A stretch of 64,000 nucleotides of DNA, taken from NCBI GenBank assembly GCA_013076295.1, contig RQOL01000660.1, forward strand, positions 1 through 64,000, given 5' to 3'. The notes under the pieces were generated by a model. That model searched no databases, was not told where the DNA came from, and saw only the letters and a program-made list of their open reading frames with translations. The position numbers and the translations under genes were made by a program. Each line of letters starts with the position of its first letter. Within the stretch, counting starts at the first letter, position 1. Source of the DNA: Sanderia malayensis (lineage: Eukaryota > Cnidaria > Scyphozoa > Semaeostomeae > Pelagiidae). Below are positions 24,773-35,551 of the stretch, piece by piece.

Positions 24773-25145
24773 TCACCAAACGCGCTGTTCTCTAGCTTGC
24801 AAGTAATAAGTGTCAACAACAACTTTAACAAATATGGAATCCTTGCAAATAAATGATCCGCTTGCAACTGCTGATTGGGTGACAAACACGGGAAAACCCG
24901 AGGCCACGTTCATTTCCGAAGATGGACGGCGAAAGCTGGATGAATTGGGATCCGGTCGGAATGTTTCAGAGACATTTGGGCCATCCTTGGACATTAACTT
25001 CATGGTTACTCTACATGGAAATGGCCACTCCAACAATGCGTCATAATCGCTCCTCATCACGACAAAAAACAACGAAATATGTGAACCTTTGCCTTTACCA
25101 TCGCCATTCAGATAAATTCTTGCGCACATCTTGTAACCAAAACGA
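24773..25145 (-). CDS. TRAF3-like adaptor, exon 6 (MATH/TRAF-C domain)
   Basis: Last coding exon, after acceptor TTTTTAG, ending at TGA. It encodes most of the TRAF-C (MATH) domain: FGYKMCARIYLNGDGKGKG, DYDALLEWPF, FRPDPNSSSF and a closing SIFVKVVVDT. These blocks match TRAF family MATH domains, closest by eye to TRAF3 (MCARxYLNGDG, DPNSSSF). This domain trimerises and binds receptor tails such as those of the TNF-receptor family on the cytoplasmic side of the membrane. Confidence 0.93.
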
Positions 25146-25243
25146 CTAAAAATCAATTTGATTTATATTGTGATTATATTTAATACGTGTATGACATTTA
25201 AATTGCTTAAAACAGAAGAATTTCTTGAAACACAGTCACCTAC

Positions 25244-25766
25244 TTTGTGTAGAAAGGTGGGCTGTACAATGAAGGGGTTTTACCCATAACAGCATCCTGT
25301 TTTCTTCTTTGGTAATTATCAATTTTCCAGATCAGTTTGCCATCATACGAAGTTGTCTCTAACAGCTGAAGTTTCGAATTCAATTCAACCATTTGGACAT
25401 CCTGTAAAACAAGTTGATTTTCTATTCTTTGTGCAGTTTTTTCTATTTCGTCATGTGACTTTGATACAAGACCAGTTGGTAATGACATTGGTCCCACATT
25501 TCCAACAACCTCCACTCGAATCGACTGTTTAACTGGCTCACTTGATCGCCTTATTGCACCATCTAGTTTCTGTTCTAACTGTTGAGCTTGTGACTTCAAA
25601 TCATCAACCTCTCTCAATATAGTTGGTCCAATCTTTTTATCTAACAAAGCCAATTCTTTACCCATGTCTGCTCCTTCATATTTCAACATCACATAAGTAT
25701 CTTTTGCTTCTTTCAATTTAGATTGCATTTCATTAAGATTCTTGTGTGCTCTAACAAGGTCTGACC
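25244..25766 (-). CDS. TRAF3-like adaptor, exon 5 (coiled coil and start of MATH)
   Basis: Bounded by acceptor TCTCAG and donor GTAGGT. The open frame runs three bases past the donor, but splicing two bases earlier gives FYTNRFGYKMC, the family sequence. The first two thirds are charged, heptad-rich coiled coil (TRAF-N). The end, from SYDGKLIWKIDNYQRRKQ to SLYSPPFYT, starts the MATH domain near residue 348. Coiled coils hold TRAF trimers together. Confidence 0.9.
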
Positions 25767-25885
25767 CTGAGATTTAAAAATATTCATTGAAATGCTTTAT
25801 CAATCAAAGGTTTGATGTTCAACTTTTTTTGCTGTAAAATTAATATATTAATACAGATAAAAGGGGCAAATAAATCTATAATTAC

Positions 25886-26054
25886 CTTGGAGCTGTAATC
25901 TTTCTTCAAGCTGCTGTGCTCTTCTTGCTTCTGCCTCAAGCTTTTCATTTAATTCGACATTTTTTGCAACAAAAGAGCTTGCATACTCTCCTGCAATTTT
26001 GACATGTCTGGTTATTTCTGTATGCAAATGTTTCTCAATCTCTTCTTGATTTCC
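25886..26054 (-). CDS. TRAF3-like adaptor, exon 4 (coiled coil)
   Basis: Bounded by acceptor TTCTCAG and donor GTAATT. It starts GNQEEIEKHLHTEITRH and continues as a heptad-rich helix (LNEKLEAEARRAQQLEERL). It links the zinc fingers to the trimerising coil and ends in phase 1, matching exon 5. Confidence 0.88.
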
Positions 26055-26142
26055 CTGAGAAAATAATTAATGACAATTAATGATAAATATGCTAAATTAT
26101 GAGGAAGTGACACAAGTCAACAACCTACTAACATGTTTCTAC

Positions 26143-26298
26143 CTTAAAGGTACAGTCAGCAAACGCAAAAGGACAGAAGCCAATTGCTAGTGGACAGTTT
26201 TTCTCGACATGTTTTATAAGGTCTTTTCTTGTCATATTTGTCTTTCTGCATTTGTTCGGACAATCCACTACGTATTTGGAGCAATCCTCATAGTGAAT
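26143..26298 (-). CDS. TRAF3-like adaptor, exon 3 (TRAF-type zinc finger)
   Basis: Bounded by acceptor TTATTAG and donor GTAGAA, phase 0 at both ends. It encodes HYEDCSKYVVDCPNKCRK, then DLIKHVEKNCPLAIGFCPF, a TRAF-type zinc finger with the usual C/H spacing. Confidence 0.9.
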
Positions 26299-26388
26299 CT
26301 AATAAATAACAAGCAATTAACATGTCATTTCATAGTTTAGTTTATTACTTTATTGAGTAGAATCCTGGAATAGATTTTTTTTACAAAC

Positions 26389-26553
26389 CTCTAATTTGGA
26401 CTTTGGAACTTTTTCCTTGCAAAACTGACAAGACACATGCCGTAAAGGGCATGTTTCCATTAAGTGCTTCTCTAACAGATGTCTTGGGATTATTTGGGTG
26501 CAGCCATCACTTGTACATTTGATATCTTCATATATGCAATTCTTAATGTGATC
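26389..26553 (-). CDS. TRAF3-like adaptor, exon 2 (TRAF-type zinc finger)
   Basis: Bounded by acceptor ATGGTAG and donor GTTTGT, phase 0 at both ends. It encodes DHIKNCIYEDIKCTSDGC, then HLMETCPLRHVSCQFC, continuing the zinc-finger array. Confidence 0.9.
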
Positions 26554-26647
26554 CTACCATACAATTGATTTCAATTCACGAAGAAGAGCAATAAACAGCA
26601 ATCATTGATTTTGCAACAAGGTGAGATAATAAAACTAATACTATACT

Positions 26648-26862
26648 CAGGGCCGGTTCCATGGGAGGGTGTGGGGGGTGTGACACGGACCCCCCCCCCC
26701 CCCCCAGAATTGAGTTTTAGCGATTTACTCGGTAAATTTCGATTTTTGGTCGGTAAAATTTGTTACGAAAGTTTCTATATGGTTTTGTGGTAAGGTTTTT
26801 TTTAATTGCTCGGTACATAAGAGCTTACACCCCCCGAAGAAAATTTTCTGGAACCGGCCCTG
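26648..26862. mobile_element. hAT MITE, copy 1, in TRAF intron 1
   Basis: A 215-bp element with inverted ends CAGGGCCGGTTCCA and GGAACCGGCCCTG. It is flanked by a perfect 8-bp duplication ACTATACT (26,640-26,647 and 26,863-26,870), the hAT signature. The right duplication overlaps the 5' splice site of TRAF exon 1: the element begins only 11 nt into the intron, and the donor survives because the duplication regenerated it. Confidence 0.93.
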
Positions 26863-26873
26863 ACTATACTTAC

Positions 26874-27017
26874 TTCATAATATTTCAATTTGCCCAACCA
26901 CTCGCATCCGTTATCTCTATATTTGCAATGTGTATCCGAATTTTGAGTTTCATGGTTTACAAATCTATCAGGATAAACCTGGTTCCTAGGCACAATTGAT
27001 CCATCAACACTGGACAT
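26874..27017 (-). CDS. TRAF3-like adaptor, exon 1 (first finger; RING absent)
   Basis: ATG at 27,017 is preceded in frame by TGA eight codon-bases upstream, so this exon can start the protein. It encodes the post-RING linker (NQVYPDRFVNHE, like VFPDN...RE in other TRAFs) and half of the first zinc finger (CKYRDNGCEWLG), ending at donor GTAAGT. The six exons sum to 1,530 nt, 509 codons, without a RING. Alternatively, an acceptor inside the exon (start 26,985) would join in frame to an upstream exon at 27,644-27,700 that looks like the end of a RING. Confidence 0.75.
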
Positions 27018-27258
27018 TTTATTTCACCTGTACTGCCACTAATAGAATAAAAACAATTCTTGATTTTCTCTTAAACTGGATCAGTGATTCTGGTTCCGAT
27101 TGTTCTCCCACATGGGATGGGTTAATGATAGATATCACCAGGCGGCAAACCGACGTTCTCCCTCCGTGAGGCTCTTGCCACGCAGAAGTAATTTTCTTTC
27201 GTCCGTTGCGAACATTTTTCGTAATCGACAGATCGCAGATCCCATCGTTGTTGAGAAG

Positions 27259-27468
27259 CAGGGCCGGTTCCAGAAAATTTTCTTCGGGGGGGGGGTGTAA
27301 GCTCTTATGTACCGAGCAATTAAAAAAAAACCTTACCACGAAACCATATAAACTTTCGTAACATAATTTTACCCACCAAAAATCGAAATTTACCGAGTAA
27401 ATCGCTAAAACTCAATTCTTGGGAGGGGGGGGTGTCACACCCCCACACCTCCCATGGAACCGACCCTG
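27259..27468. mobile_element. hAT MITE, copy 2, opposite orientation
   Basis: Same family as the element at 26,648 but inverted (210 bp), flanked by a perfect 8-bp duplication TTGAGAAG. The two copies bracket TRAF exon 1, so a transcript crossing both could form a long hairpin. Confidence 0.93.
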
Positions 27469-27700
27469 TTGAGAAGTGATAACATTCGTAACGTTACTGT
27501 GACAGTCCTTGGCTCATCATTGAAAAACCGCCATGGTGGTATTTTTTAAGATTACAGATCTGCACAATTAAACATAACGAAAATAACACAAGCAGAAGTG
27601 AAAACAAGGAGAAGGGCACACACAGGAAACTTTGAATCTTTACCACATGATTTTCTTGTAAAAAACTTGCTTCTCACAAGGGCATTTGTTTTCGTCCATA

Positions 27701-30427
27701 CAGTCAACTCTGTCTAATTCGAACTTTATGAGGGAATCCAAATTTGTTTGAATTACAGAAAGTTCGAATTATACGAGTTTTCATGTAAGTGCCATACTTT
27801 ACCCCTAGTTACCCCCATATCTCCGTTTTATGGCCATAAACTATATTTTTATGACCATTGTTATGGACTAAAGGCATTTTAAGGAAGCAAAACAGTTTAT
27901 TGATTATTAATCCAAATTAAGCAGGGTTAATGGTCAAGAAATAGTTGCTTTGATGGGCACAGTTGCCAGATGGATTATCGTTATGACTAGACGGATACGA
28001 GTCCTTATACACAGTTCATCAACATTCCTCACTCCTGGGCATAGAAAAATCTCGAATCCAAATTTAGATTTGTGCGGCACCTTTTATCGTGAAACCATAG
28101 GAGTATATAGCTGTACAGAATTTAGCATCTCCAATCGCTCTTTGTTAGACTGCGCGGAGCGAGCACAATTTCCCCCACCCTCCCTCTCCTTTTTATTTTT
28201 GCCACACGTAGTGTGGCCCTATAGCCACCCCCGGGTAACTGAGGTCTGACTTGAAAATCGAAATTTTGTCTAAAACCGGTTTGAGAATTTCAACCAATCA
28301 GTTTTGCAATTGCTCCAACTGGTTTGTTGTTTTGATCATACCTGTTTTTCTTTGTTGGCGGAAATTGACCTTTCAACACGCAGCGCAGTGAATGCAAACC
28401 GTCATTTCTGCATGTCATTACAGTCATATCTGTGTGTGATTGCAATACACGCATTTTTTCTATAAGAAGCTAGGCTTCGAAGTAGTGCTCAGGTTCTCAA
28501 ACTTTATGGCCATTTTAGTACTACAAATTTCTTGAAAGTCTTTTAAATTTGGAAGTGAAAATAGGTAGGAAATGCATCGCAGATACATCGCAATTAAATG
28601 CAAATAAACAATTGCCAATTCCATGTCGTGTCAATTCCATCTAAGTCTTCGATCGTATTTAAAATAACCATTAGTGCCGTCTTCAAAATACAATCAAAAC
28701 TTACCCATTCGCCTGTTGTACCAGGTGACACGGTTTCTTAAACTTAACGGAAAGTAGTACTATAGTTTCTTAATTTTTTTGGTATCTTAGGGGTCGGTTT
28801 CTTATTACTTTAAAAGAAGAAACTTTCGCAGGAAGAAACTTTCGCGACTTTCGCGTTCTTAGCCTAAAATTCGCGAAAGTTTATTACGTGAAACTTTCTA
28901 AAATATGAAATTCGCGAAAGTTTATTCTTGATAAAAATTTCAAAATTGAAAATTCGTGAAATTTTATTTTCGCGAAAAAGCTATTTTGAGAAACTGGTAA
29001 TCCCAAAGTGAAAAAGGCGACTAACAAAGAAGAATATTTATTCATTAGTTAGTTTCATGGAAAGAAAAGGGAAGGCAGAAAAGGCAGAGTGAATATGGAA
29101 ACGAAGCTGACCCTCTTGAGATTTTGATGATTACAATATTGTTCTTGTTCTGTTTACGTTGTTAAAATGAGAAAATTTTATGAAAAGAGTTTCACGGGTT
29201 TCTTATAAAAAAATGCGTGTACAGTCAACTCTGTCTAATTCGAACTCGTGTAATTCGAACTTTTGCTAATTCGAACCAAATTCTGTGGTCCCTTGAAAAA
29301 TTCCTAACAAACCCTTATAAAAAAACCTCTATAATTCGAACCTCTGTAATTCGAACTTTCTGTAATTCGACCATTTATTTTTGTCCCTTCAAAGAAAAAA
29401 CCTCTGTAATTCGAATTTTGTGTTAATCTCAGTTACAGTACTTCAGTACTGTACTTCAGTTCAGTTCAGTACTGTACTACAGTACAGTAATTACCTTATG
29501 ACAGTACTTCTTTTTTTTTGCTCTTGTCTCTAGCAAGCCCATTGAAGCTTGCGTCATGGGGCAAATTGACACAAATTGACTTACTGGGACTTAGTACGGG
29601 ATGCCAGACAGTGATTTTTACGACCCAGTTTAAAGGGAATGTGCAAGGTTAAAAGCTTGCCTGTGCACATGCTAAAAATAGATTTGGTTAATTAACCAAT
29701 CAGAGAAGCGCAAAGGGAAGATTAGGCCTGTTGTTGTTTCCATTTTGCATTCTCTTCCGGTTCTCATCGATCTATTTTTAAACACAGCCTATTATGCTTG
29801 CACATTCCCTTTAAGCGTGGCACTTTCTAGAAGTTAGATTCGATCAGTTGAACTTTATCAATGGCACTAATTAAAGTACCCAAACCTGTCAAGCTCATTG
29901 AAGATGCAGAGGAGGTATTAAGGCCAATATAAACGAAATTTCAATTCCTTTCGATGCTGAACTGCCGGTTATTGTTACAAAAAATTGGAGCATTCTATCT
30001 CATGAAAAAGGTTATCACGTGTACCAAAGTGTATGAAGACCTGTATAATTAATAAAGCTTTAGAAGCTAAACGACAACTAGAGAACCCAACGGATAAATA
30101 TGCCGTGGGTGTTCTCAAAAATACAAAGTTTGGGGCACTTAGACAAAGGCCGTAATGAACGCTTTGCAAAACAATTTTCCATGTTGTGACGTAATCCATA
30201 TATTTTTGTTTTCTATTATAATAATTAATAAACTGTTTTGCTTCTTTAAAATGCCTTTAGTCCATAACAATGGTCATAAAAATATAGTTTATGGCCATAA
30301 AACGGAGATATGGGGGTAACTAGGGGTAAAATATGGCACTTACATGAAAACTCGTATAATTCGAACTTTCTGTAAATCGAACAAATTTGGATTCCCCCAT
30401 AGAGTTCGAATTGGACAGAGTTGACTG
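27701..30427. mobile_element. Pogo/Tigger-like inverted-repeat element A
   Basis: Ends CAGTCAACTCTGTCTAATTCGAA and its inverse, flanked by TA on both sides. The terminal inverted repeats are about 205 bp and near-identical (27,701-27,910 against 30,218-30,427). This terminus style and TA target are typical of pogo/Tigger. No transposase frame is visible inside, so it is non-autonomous. Its span is crossed by the left end of element B. Confidence 0.75.
28815..28985. repeat. Cluster of TTCGCGAA-type palindromes
   Basis: At least six copies of TTTCGCG or TTCGCGAAAGTTT occur on both strands in about 170 bp, in otherwise CpG-poor DNA. Likely the body of a MITE; an E2F-like binding cluster is a weaker possibility. 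Confidence 0.45.
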
Positions 30428-32733
30428 TATTCTGGTGCAGCATTTCCCATTCGACAGTGTCGCTTTTGTTCCAGAAAGATAATTCCATATAAAATTGCTG
30501 CTGTGTGGCATTCTAGTGTTTACTATTGCTAGTTTATTGATTTAAATTATGATTTCAGTCATTATTCTGCAGTTTGACCATGCGGTTAGTACTGCCCGGT
30601 GTACCGGCCGGAGTTTGTCGGAATCGCCGACCGTAAATGTCTTTCTCTACTCAAGCAATCCGGGCCAGTAGGCTACCCGCCCAATTTCTTGAGATAAAAT
30701 TAACTGAGATTAATACAAAGTTCGAATTACAGAGGTTTTTTCTTTGAGGGGACAAACAGTGGCGGATCCAGAGGGGTGCGGAGGTTGCTTGAGCACCCCT
30801 CAAATTTTTAAGACAAAACTTAAAATACGTATAGAAAATTTTCCCCAAAGTCCTATCTAATATTATAAGCATCTTGAGTATGATTGGGATTATTGTAAAA
30901 TCTCTTTTTGAGTTGCTCAGATTGCGATTCTGTCTTGACAACTTTTCCTTTCGTTTTATGCCGATTCCAGCTAATTTGGTCTGCATATTAGCCCGGTGTT
31001 TGTCATGAGGAAAAATAGGTTGCTGGCCAATCATTGTTGTGAAGGAAAAGTTGCTCAAATTGAGCGGGAGCAACTCTTTATTTCAAAAATAGTTCGCAGG
31101 CCAATCAAAACATAGTATGAGGGTTGCTCAAATGGAGCGGGAGCAACTCTTTTTCAAAAATAGTTCGCAGACCAATCAAATCATCGTATAAGGGTTGCTC
31201 AAATGATCAAAGTCTCGTGAAGAGTGGCAGAGTACTGACCAGGAGTTGCTCAAGCAACTTTCATTCTATTCATCCAAAATGGCTGTTGCGCTTCGCAAAA
31301 TCCGTGAAGTCATTTTGGATGAAAAACCTGATTATCATGACAAACAGAAAATTTTATGCAATTTTAAGGAAGCGTGTCTGCGCTTTGTTTCGGATTATTT
31401 TGAAAATCAAGACAAGGAAGCTTGTAATGTGAAAATCAAAAAGGCAAAGAGTGAGCTTGCGTTTGGGTTTGCCTAGGCCCGACGAAGCAGCAAGGTTACA
31501 GTTTCCAACTTGTGAAAAAAATAGAGCTGGAAATCTTCAACCTATTGTGTAAATATTGAATTTATCAATTGTGACTGAGCATGATATAAATTGGTCTATA
31601 TATGTTTTTTGTTGCTGGCTAAATGGCTCATAAAATTGAATTGACCACCTCTTAACATCCTAAGTAAGTTCAGGATTTCAGATTTACACAGATATATTAT
31701 ATGTGTGCTCTAAAACCAAACAGATTCTTTTTAGTGCTGCTTCATCCATTTCATTGATTGGGGACGAAAATTTGTCTGTTTATCTTCAATGTTTGACATG
31801 TATGGAGCTGTTATGCTATGCTATGTTATGCTATGCTGACCACCCTCTTCTTTATGGCCATATCAGAGATATTCAAATTGTTGATGAGAATAAAATGTTT
31901 TCTTTATACATCTCTAATGAGGCATACAAATAATTTTCAAAAAATGATAGAGTTCCAGCTGTATTGTCAGAAGCTGCAAATGTTGCAAATAATTAGTTTT
32001 TCATCATTCATTAGTACTTCTGCTTCTGCAATTTCAAGTGTTCTTGGCAGACTAAATGAATGCTACTATCCCATTGTTGATAGCTCTTTTTGAGTCATAT
32101 ATGAGATGCTGTTCAATTGGCATGTTAACCCTCAGTTGAATAATGAATGCAAGTCTATTGATCATAGCCATGGTTGAGAATAGGCTGAATGGACTTGCAA
32201 TGTTGCATGTCCACAGAGAAATTGACCTAGAACCACAAACTATTAATGACCGATTTGCAAACAAGCACCCAAGAAGAATGAAACTTCTTAGCATTTTAGT
32301 CACAGAACATTCTGAGTAAACCCTGAGTTATCAATTTATTATCATATAAACTTGTTTGTTTGCTTTCCAGCAGTTTGTTTTGCTAGAAAATATTTTTGAA
32401 ATTTTTTTACAATCTTAATGACTTTATTTTCATATTCATTTCACAATAAAACGAAACATTTTAATCGTTCTTTGTTAGCGACGTTCTACTAAAAATGGGC
32501 GTGGTTCACAAAAGTTACGCCCCCAAAATTTCTTGAGCACCCCTCAATTTTTTTCCTGGATCCGCCCCTGACAAATATAAATGGTCGAATTAAAGAAAGT
32601 TCGAATTACAGAGGTTCGAATTATAGAGGTTTTTTTATAAGGGTTTGTTAGGAATTTCTCAAGGGACCACAGAATTTTGTTCGAATTAGTAAAAGTTCGA
32701 ATTACACAAGTTCAAATTAGACAGAGTTGACTG
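29222..32733. mobile_element. Pogo/Tigger-like inverted-repeat element B
   Basis: About 205-bp inverted ends. The left arm is 29,222-29,430. The right arm is split into 30,700-30,756 and 32,572-32,733 by a hAT-like insertion. Flanks are TA and TG. Arm B shares the first 24 bases with element A but differs beyond (CTAATTCGAACCAAATTCTG), so it is a second subfamily. Confidence 0.7.
30757..32571. mobile_element. Non-autonomous hAT-like element inside element B
   Basis: Ends CAGTGGCGGATCCAG and, inverted, CAGGGGCGGATCCAG, a common animal hAT terminus. ACAAA occurs on both sides at the split point of B's right arm, a partial target duplication. A roughly 71-bp tandem repeat (TTGCTCAAATGGAGCGGGAG) occupies 31,020-31,215. 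Only short frames occur, so transposase is absent. Confidence 0.75.
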
Positions 32734-33254
32734 TGGTACGAAATAAGCCTCCGCGTGGCGAGAACTTCACGGCAGGAGAACGTCAGTTTGCCTGGTGATA
32801 TCTATCATCAACCTCCAATGGTGCAGAACAATCTGCTGACCGACGCTACTAAAATATGGAACAAACGGGAACATGTCAGAACAATTCAATTTCAATTTCA
32901 ATTTCAATTTCATATATTTTTCACCAATAACAATATTTAATTACAATAATACGAAAAAACGATATGGTGAATATTTAAGTTAACTTTTAATTGAACAGAG
33001 AAGAATATATGCATTACTTCAATTTAAAAAGTTTATTGCTGAAGGACATATGGAAAGAGCTCTGAAAAGAGCTATCGAAGCCATATGACCTCAGTCACGT
33101 GTTAAAAATAGATAAAAGTGAAATATACACGAATATGTTTCAAATGCATAAGAAAGATATTTTAAGAAGAAAATCAGTCGATAATGAGAAAAAAGATAAA
33201 ATAAAAGAAAAGAATAATCAATGAAAAATGAATTAAAATTAAAGAAAATCAATA

Positions 33255-33290
33255 TTACTACTACTACTAATAATAATAATAGTAATAACA
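33255..33290. repeat. ACT/AAT microsatellite
   Basis: Runs of ACTACT and AATAAT just beyond the LINE tail at 33,358; probably its 3' simple-repeat end. Confidence 0.6.
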
Positions 33291-33357
33291 AAAATGCTGG
33301 GAGAGTTTATGGCATATTATTTAGATCAAAAACGGGATGAATTGTATTGTTGGATTT

Positions 33358-33555
33358 TTACGTATATTTTTCAAGAATAGATTGCTTTAGAAAACTTGAA
33401 AATACTTTTTTGGAATTAGTACATTTGATATTATTTGGTATATTGTTCCAGATTTTTACACCAGAATTTTGGTGTACTGATGGCAGCTTTTTGTTTGTCT
33501 GAAAGTTTAGAGTAGCTGTATCCCAATTCATCGAGGCAATCATCCGTATTTGCAT
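33358..33555 (-). pseudogene. LINE reverse transcriptase C-terminal tail
   Basis: Sixty-five codons with LPSVHQNSGVKIWNNIPNNIK and FSSFLKQSIL, the conserved end of CR1-type RTs, truncated upstream. Confidence 0.6.
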
Positions 33556-33580
33556 GTCTTGGTGACACTGTCTGCCAATT

Positions 33581-34386
33581 TTAGACCTTGAACACTTGGA
33601 ACCTGATTTTATCTAATGCGGTGGCAAACCCGGTCTGCGACTTTTTTACCTTTTTAATGCTTGGTTCGGATTTTCTGGGATTGAACTGCAAAGACAGACT
33701 AGGTGGCTCCTGATATTTACCGAACTTTTGTTTGCGTGGTATCGTGTTCTTAGGTGTGTTCTTACTCCATGTGTCCTCGTCTTCTGCAGGAATATCGACG
33801 TCAGACGCGCATGCGATATCAGCATCATTTGGATACCTTGGGGGTGCACCCACTGATTTTCGCCATGTTGCCGCCTTTTGATGTGTTCTTCTGATATCGT
33901 AGCGTGTCGACAAATTGTCTTTTCAAGCCTTGCATGTCTTAGAAATGACAACAAATGAATTCGTCTGTTGGAAGCACTCTCTGCGTCAGTTTTACAAAAT
34001 TAAAGTATTGCTCTGCCGTGGCACTATTTACATTGATATCCAAGTTGCCTTGCATTTTTTGTATGTTTTGCGTTTCTCCTGCCAATGGTGGATTGCCATT
34101 TGTGCTCAACATAATCTTTGTCCACAGAGGCAAATATGGCAGCAATGTACTACGCATGTACTCAATGTATTTTGGCATGAAATACTTGTTTTTTTTTTCA
34201 GCTGCACGTCACATCCATCTTCTGTATTATTTTTGTTTTAAATAAATTCTCGAAGTATTGACTGAACTTGCTGTGGGACAGTTTGAGCCATCCTGTGGGG
34301 TTATCTGTATTTTCATCGTCAGAAACTTGCTGGGCGCTGTAGTGCTCCTTCCAACTGCGGGGTAACTTTCTCCGACAGAAACACAA
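33581..34386 (-). pseudogene. Unrecognised frameshifted coding remnant
   Basis: Several minus-strand frames align end to end: SWKEHYSAQQVSDDENTD with WLKLSHSKFSQYFENLF, then YMRSTLLPYLPLWTKIML and TAEQYFNFVKLTQRVLP, then EDEDTWSKNTPKNTIPRK. The composition is protein-like, but frames change several times. I do not recognise the family; a decayed transposon gene is likely. Confidence 0.4.
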
Positions 34387-35025
34387 TATATGCCAACTCT
34401 ACTCTACAATCCTACAACCACCGCTATGCAATCAGCATTGACAAACAAAAAGCATACAACATAGAATGCATACAACAACCAACTTTAAAATGGTCAGACT
34501 TGACTTGTAGTAATTACGTATTTTTAGATTTCTTTCATTTTGCTTCGTCATCATGATTTTTAGAGTAAATACTTGTAAATTATTGTATTTAGTCTGTCAG
34601 AGTCAGTCATTCAAAATCAACACACTGTATCGTTTCTCTCTGGCTCCGTGTTCCTTGCACGTGTAAAACACTCAACAGTGCCTCTTGGAACAAAAACCAA
34701 AAAGGTGGGCAGAAATGTAATTTATCATTGAATCTTTATATTACTGTGGGGATTTACTTGACGATTGCTGCTGACTGGAACATTAAACGGGGTTTTATAT
34801 GAGCTACCACTCAAAATTTAAATTTTTTTTGTAACAATTAAAAAAGTTTGGTTCCAGAAGTATAACTCTAAAAAACATCTAAACATATTTAGTTATCTAG
34901 TCATCTTCAACATCGTCTTCCTCGATGATGTTAATAGAAGGACCAGCTTCGGTTCTGTGTGCTTCATATACACGCCCTCTACAAGGGGGTGTCTATTCAA
35001 ATGGGCGTTTAATAGAGGGGGTGTT

Positions 35026-35551
35026 TGTTGTGAAAGAGCAAAGCAATGATGCTTGCAACTATAGCAACAGTTAACCATAACAACAGTTGACCTTTGATTT
35101 TATATATTCCTAATTTCGTAATCACTTTTAGTTGAACTTTGATTTTATTATTTCGTAATTTTTACTAGATCAGTGACTTGACTTATTTTGATTTGTCGAA
35201 CATTATCTTTAATCAACATTATCCCCTTTTTTGGTAATATTAGATAAGTATTGGAACTGTAGGTATATAAACTCGATCTCATTCATTTTTAGTTTAGTTG
35301 GATTTTCTTGGTAATGATAATATAAATCTGTCGTTGAGTGACCGCGTCAGGAGTATCTAAGCCGATTGTAACGATTATATTTGAAAGAAAGATTAAAGAA
35401 GGTGAACTGAATTACCAAAAACTCTTCTGTCAAGAAAGAAACTGTGAGTTTGCTGTTGTAATATTAGTAATTTGTTTGTGTTGAACCAAAGATTTGAACC
35501 TTCGTCGTTGAACCCGTTGAACCGTTGAACCCCCTTGTAAGTGGTTTTACA
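35026..35551 (+). mobile_element. Solo LTR, family 1, 4-bp target duplication
   Basis: A 526-bp TGTTGTGAAAG...GGTTTTACA segment flanked by TGTT on both sides. It is homologous along its length to the inverted copy at 45,365-45,877. A TATATAAAC box lies near 35,266, in the position of an LTR promoter. No internal retroelement sequence adjoins it. The site itself is GC-box MITE-like DNA (AATAGAGGGGGTGTT). Confidence 0.85.

Noticed and set aside
27019..27339. 106-codon minus-strand frame as TRAF N-terminus
   Set aside because: It runs through MITE copy 2, lacks RING cysteines and is out of frame with the TRAF exon.
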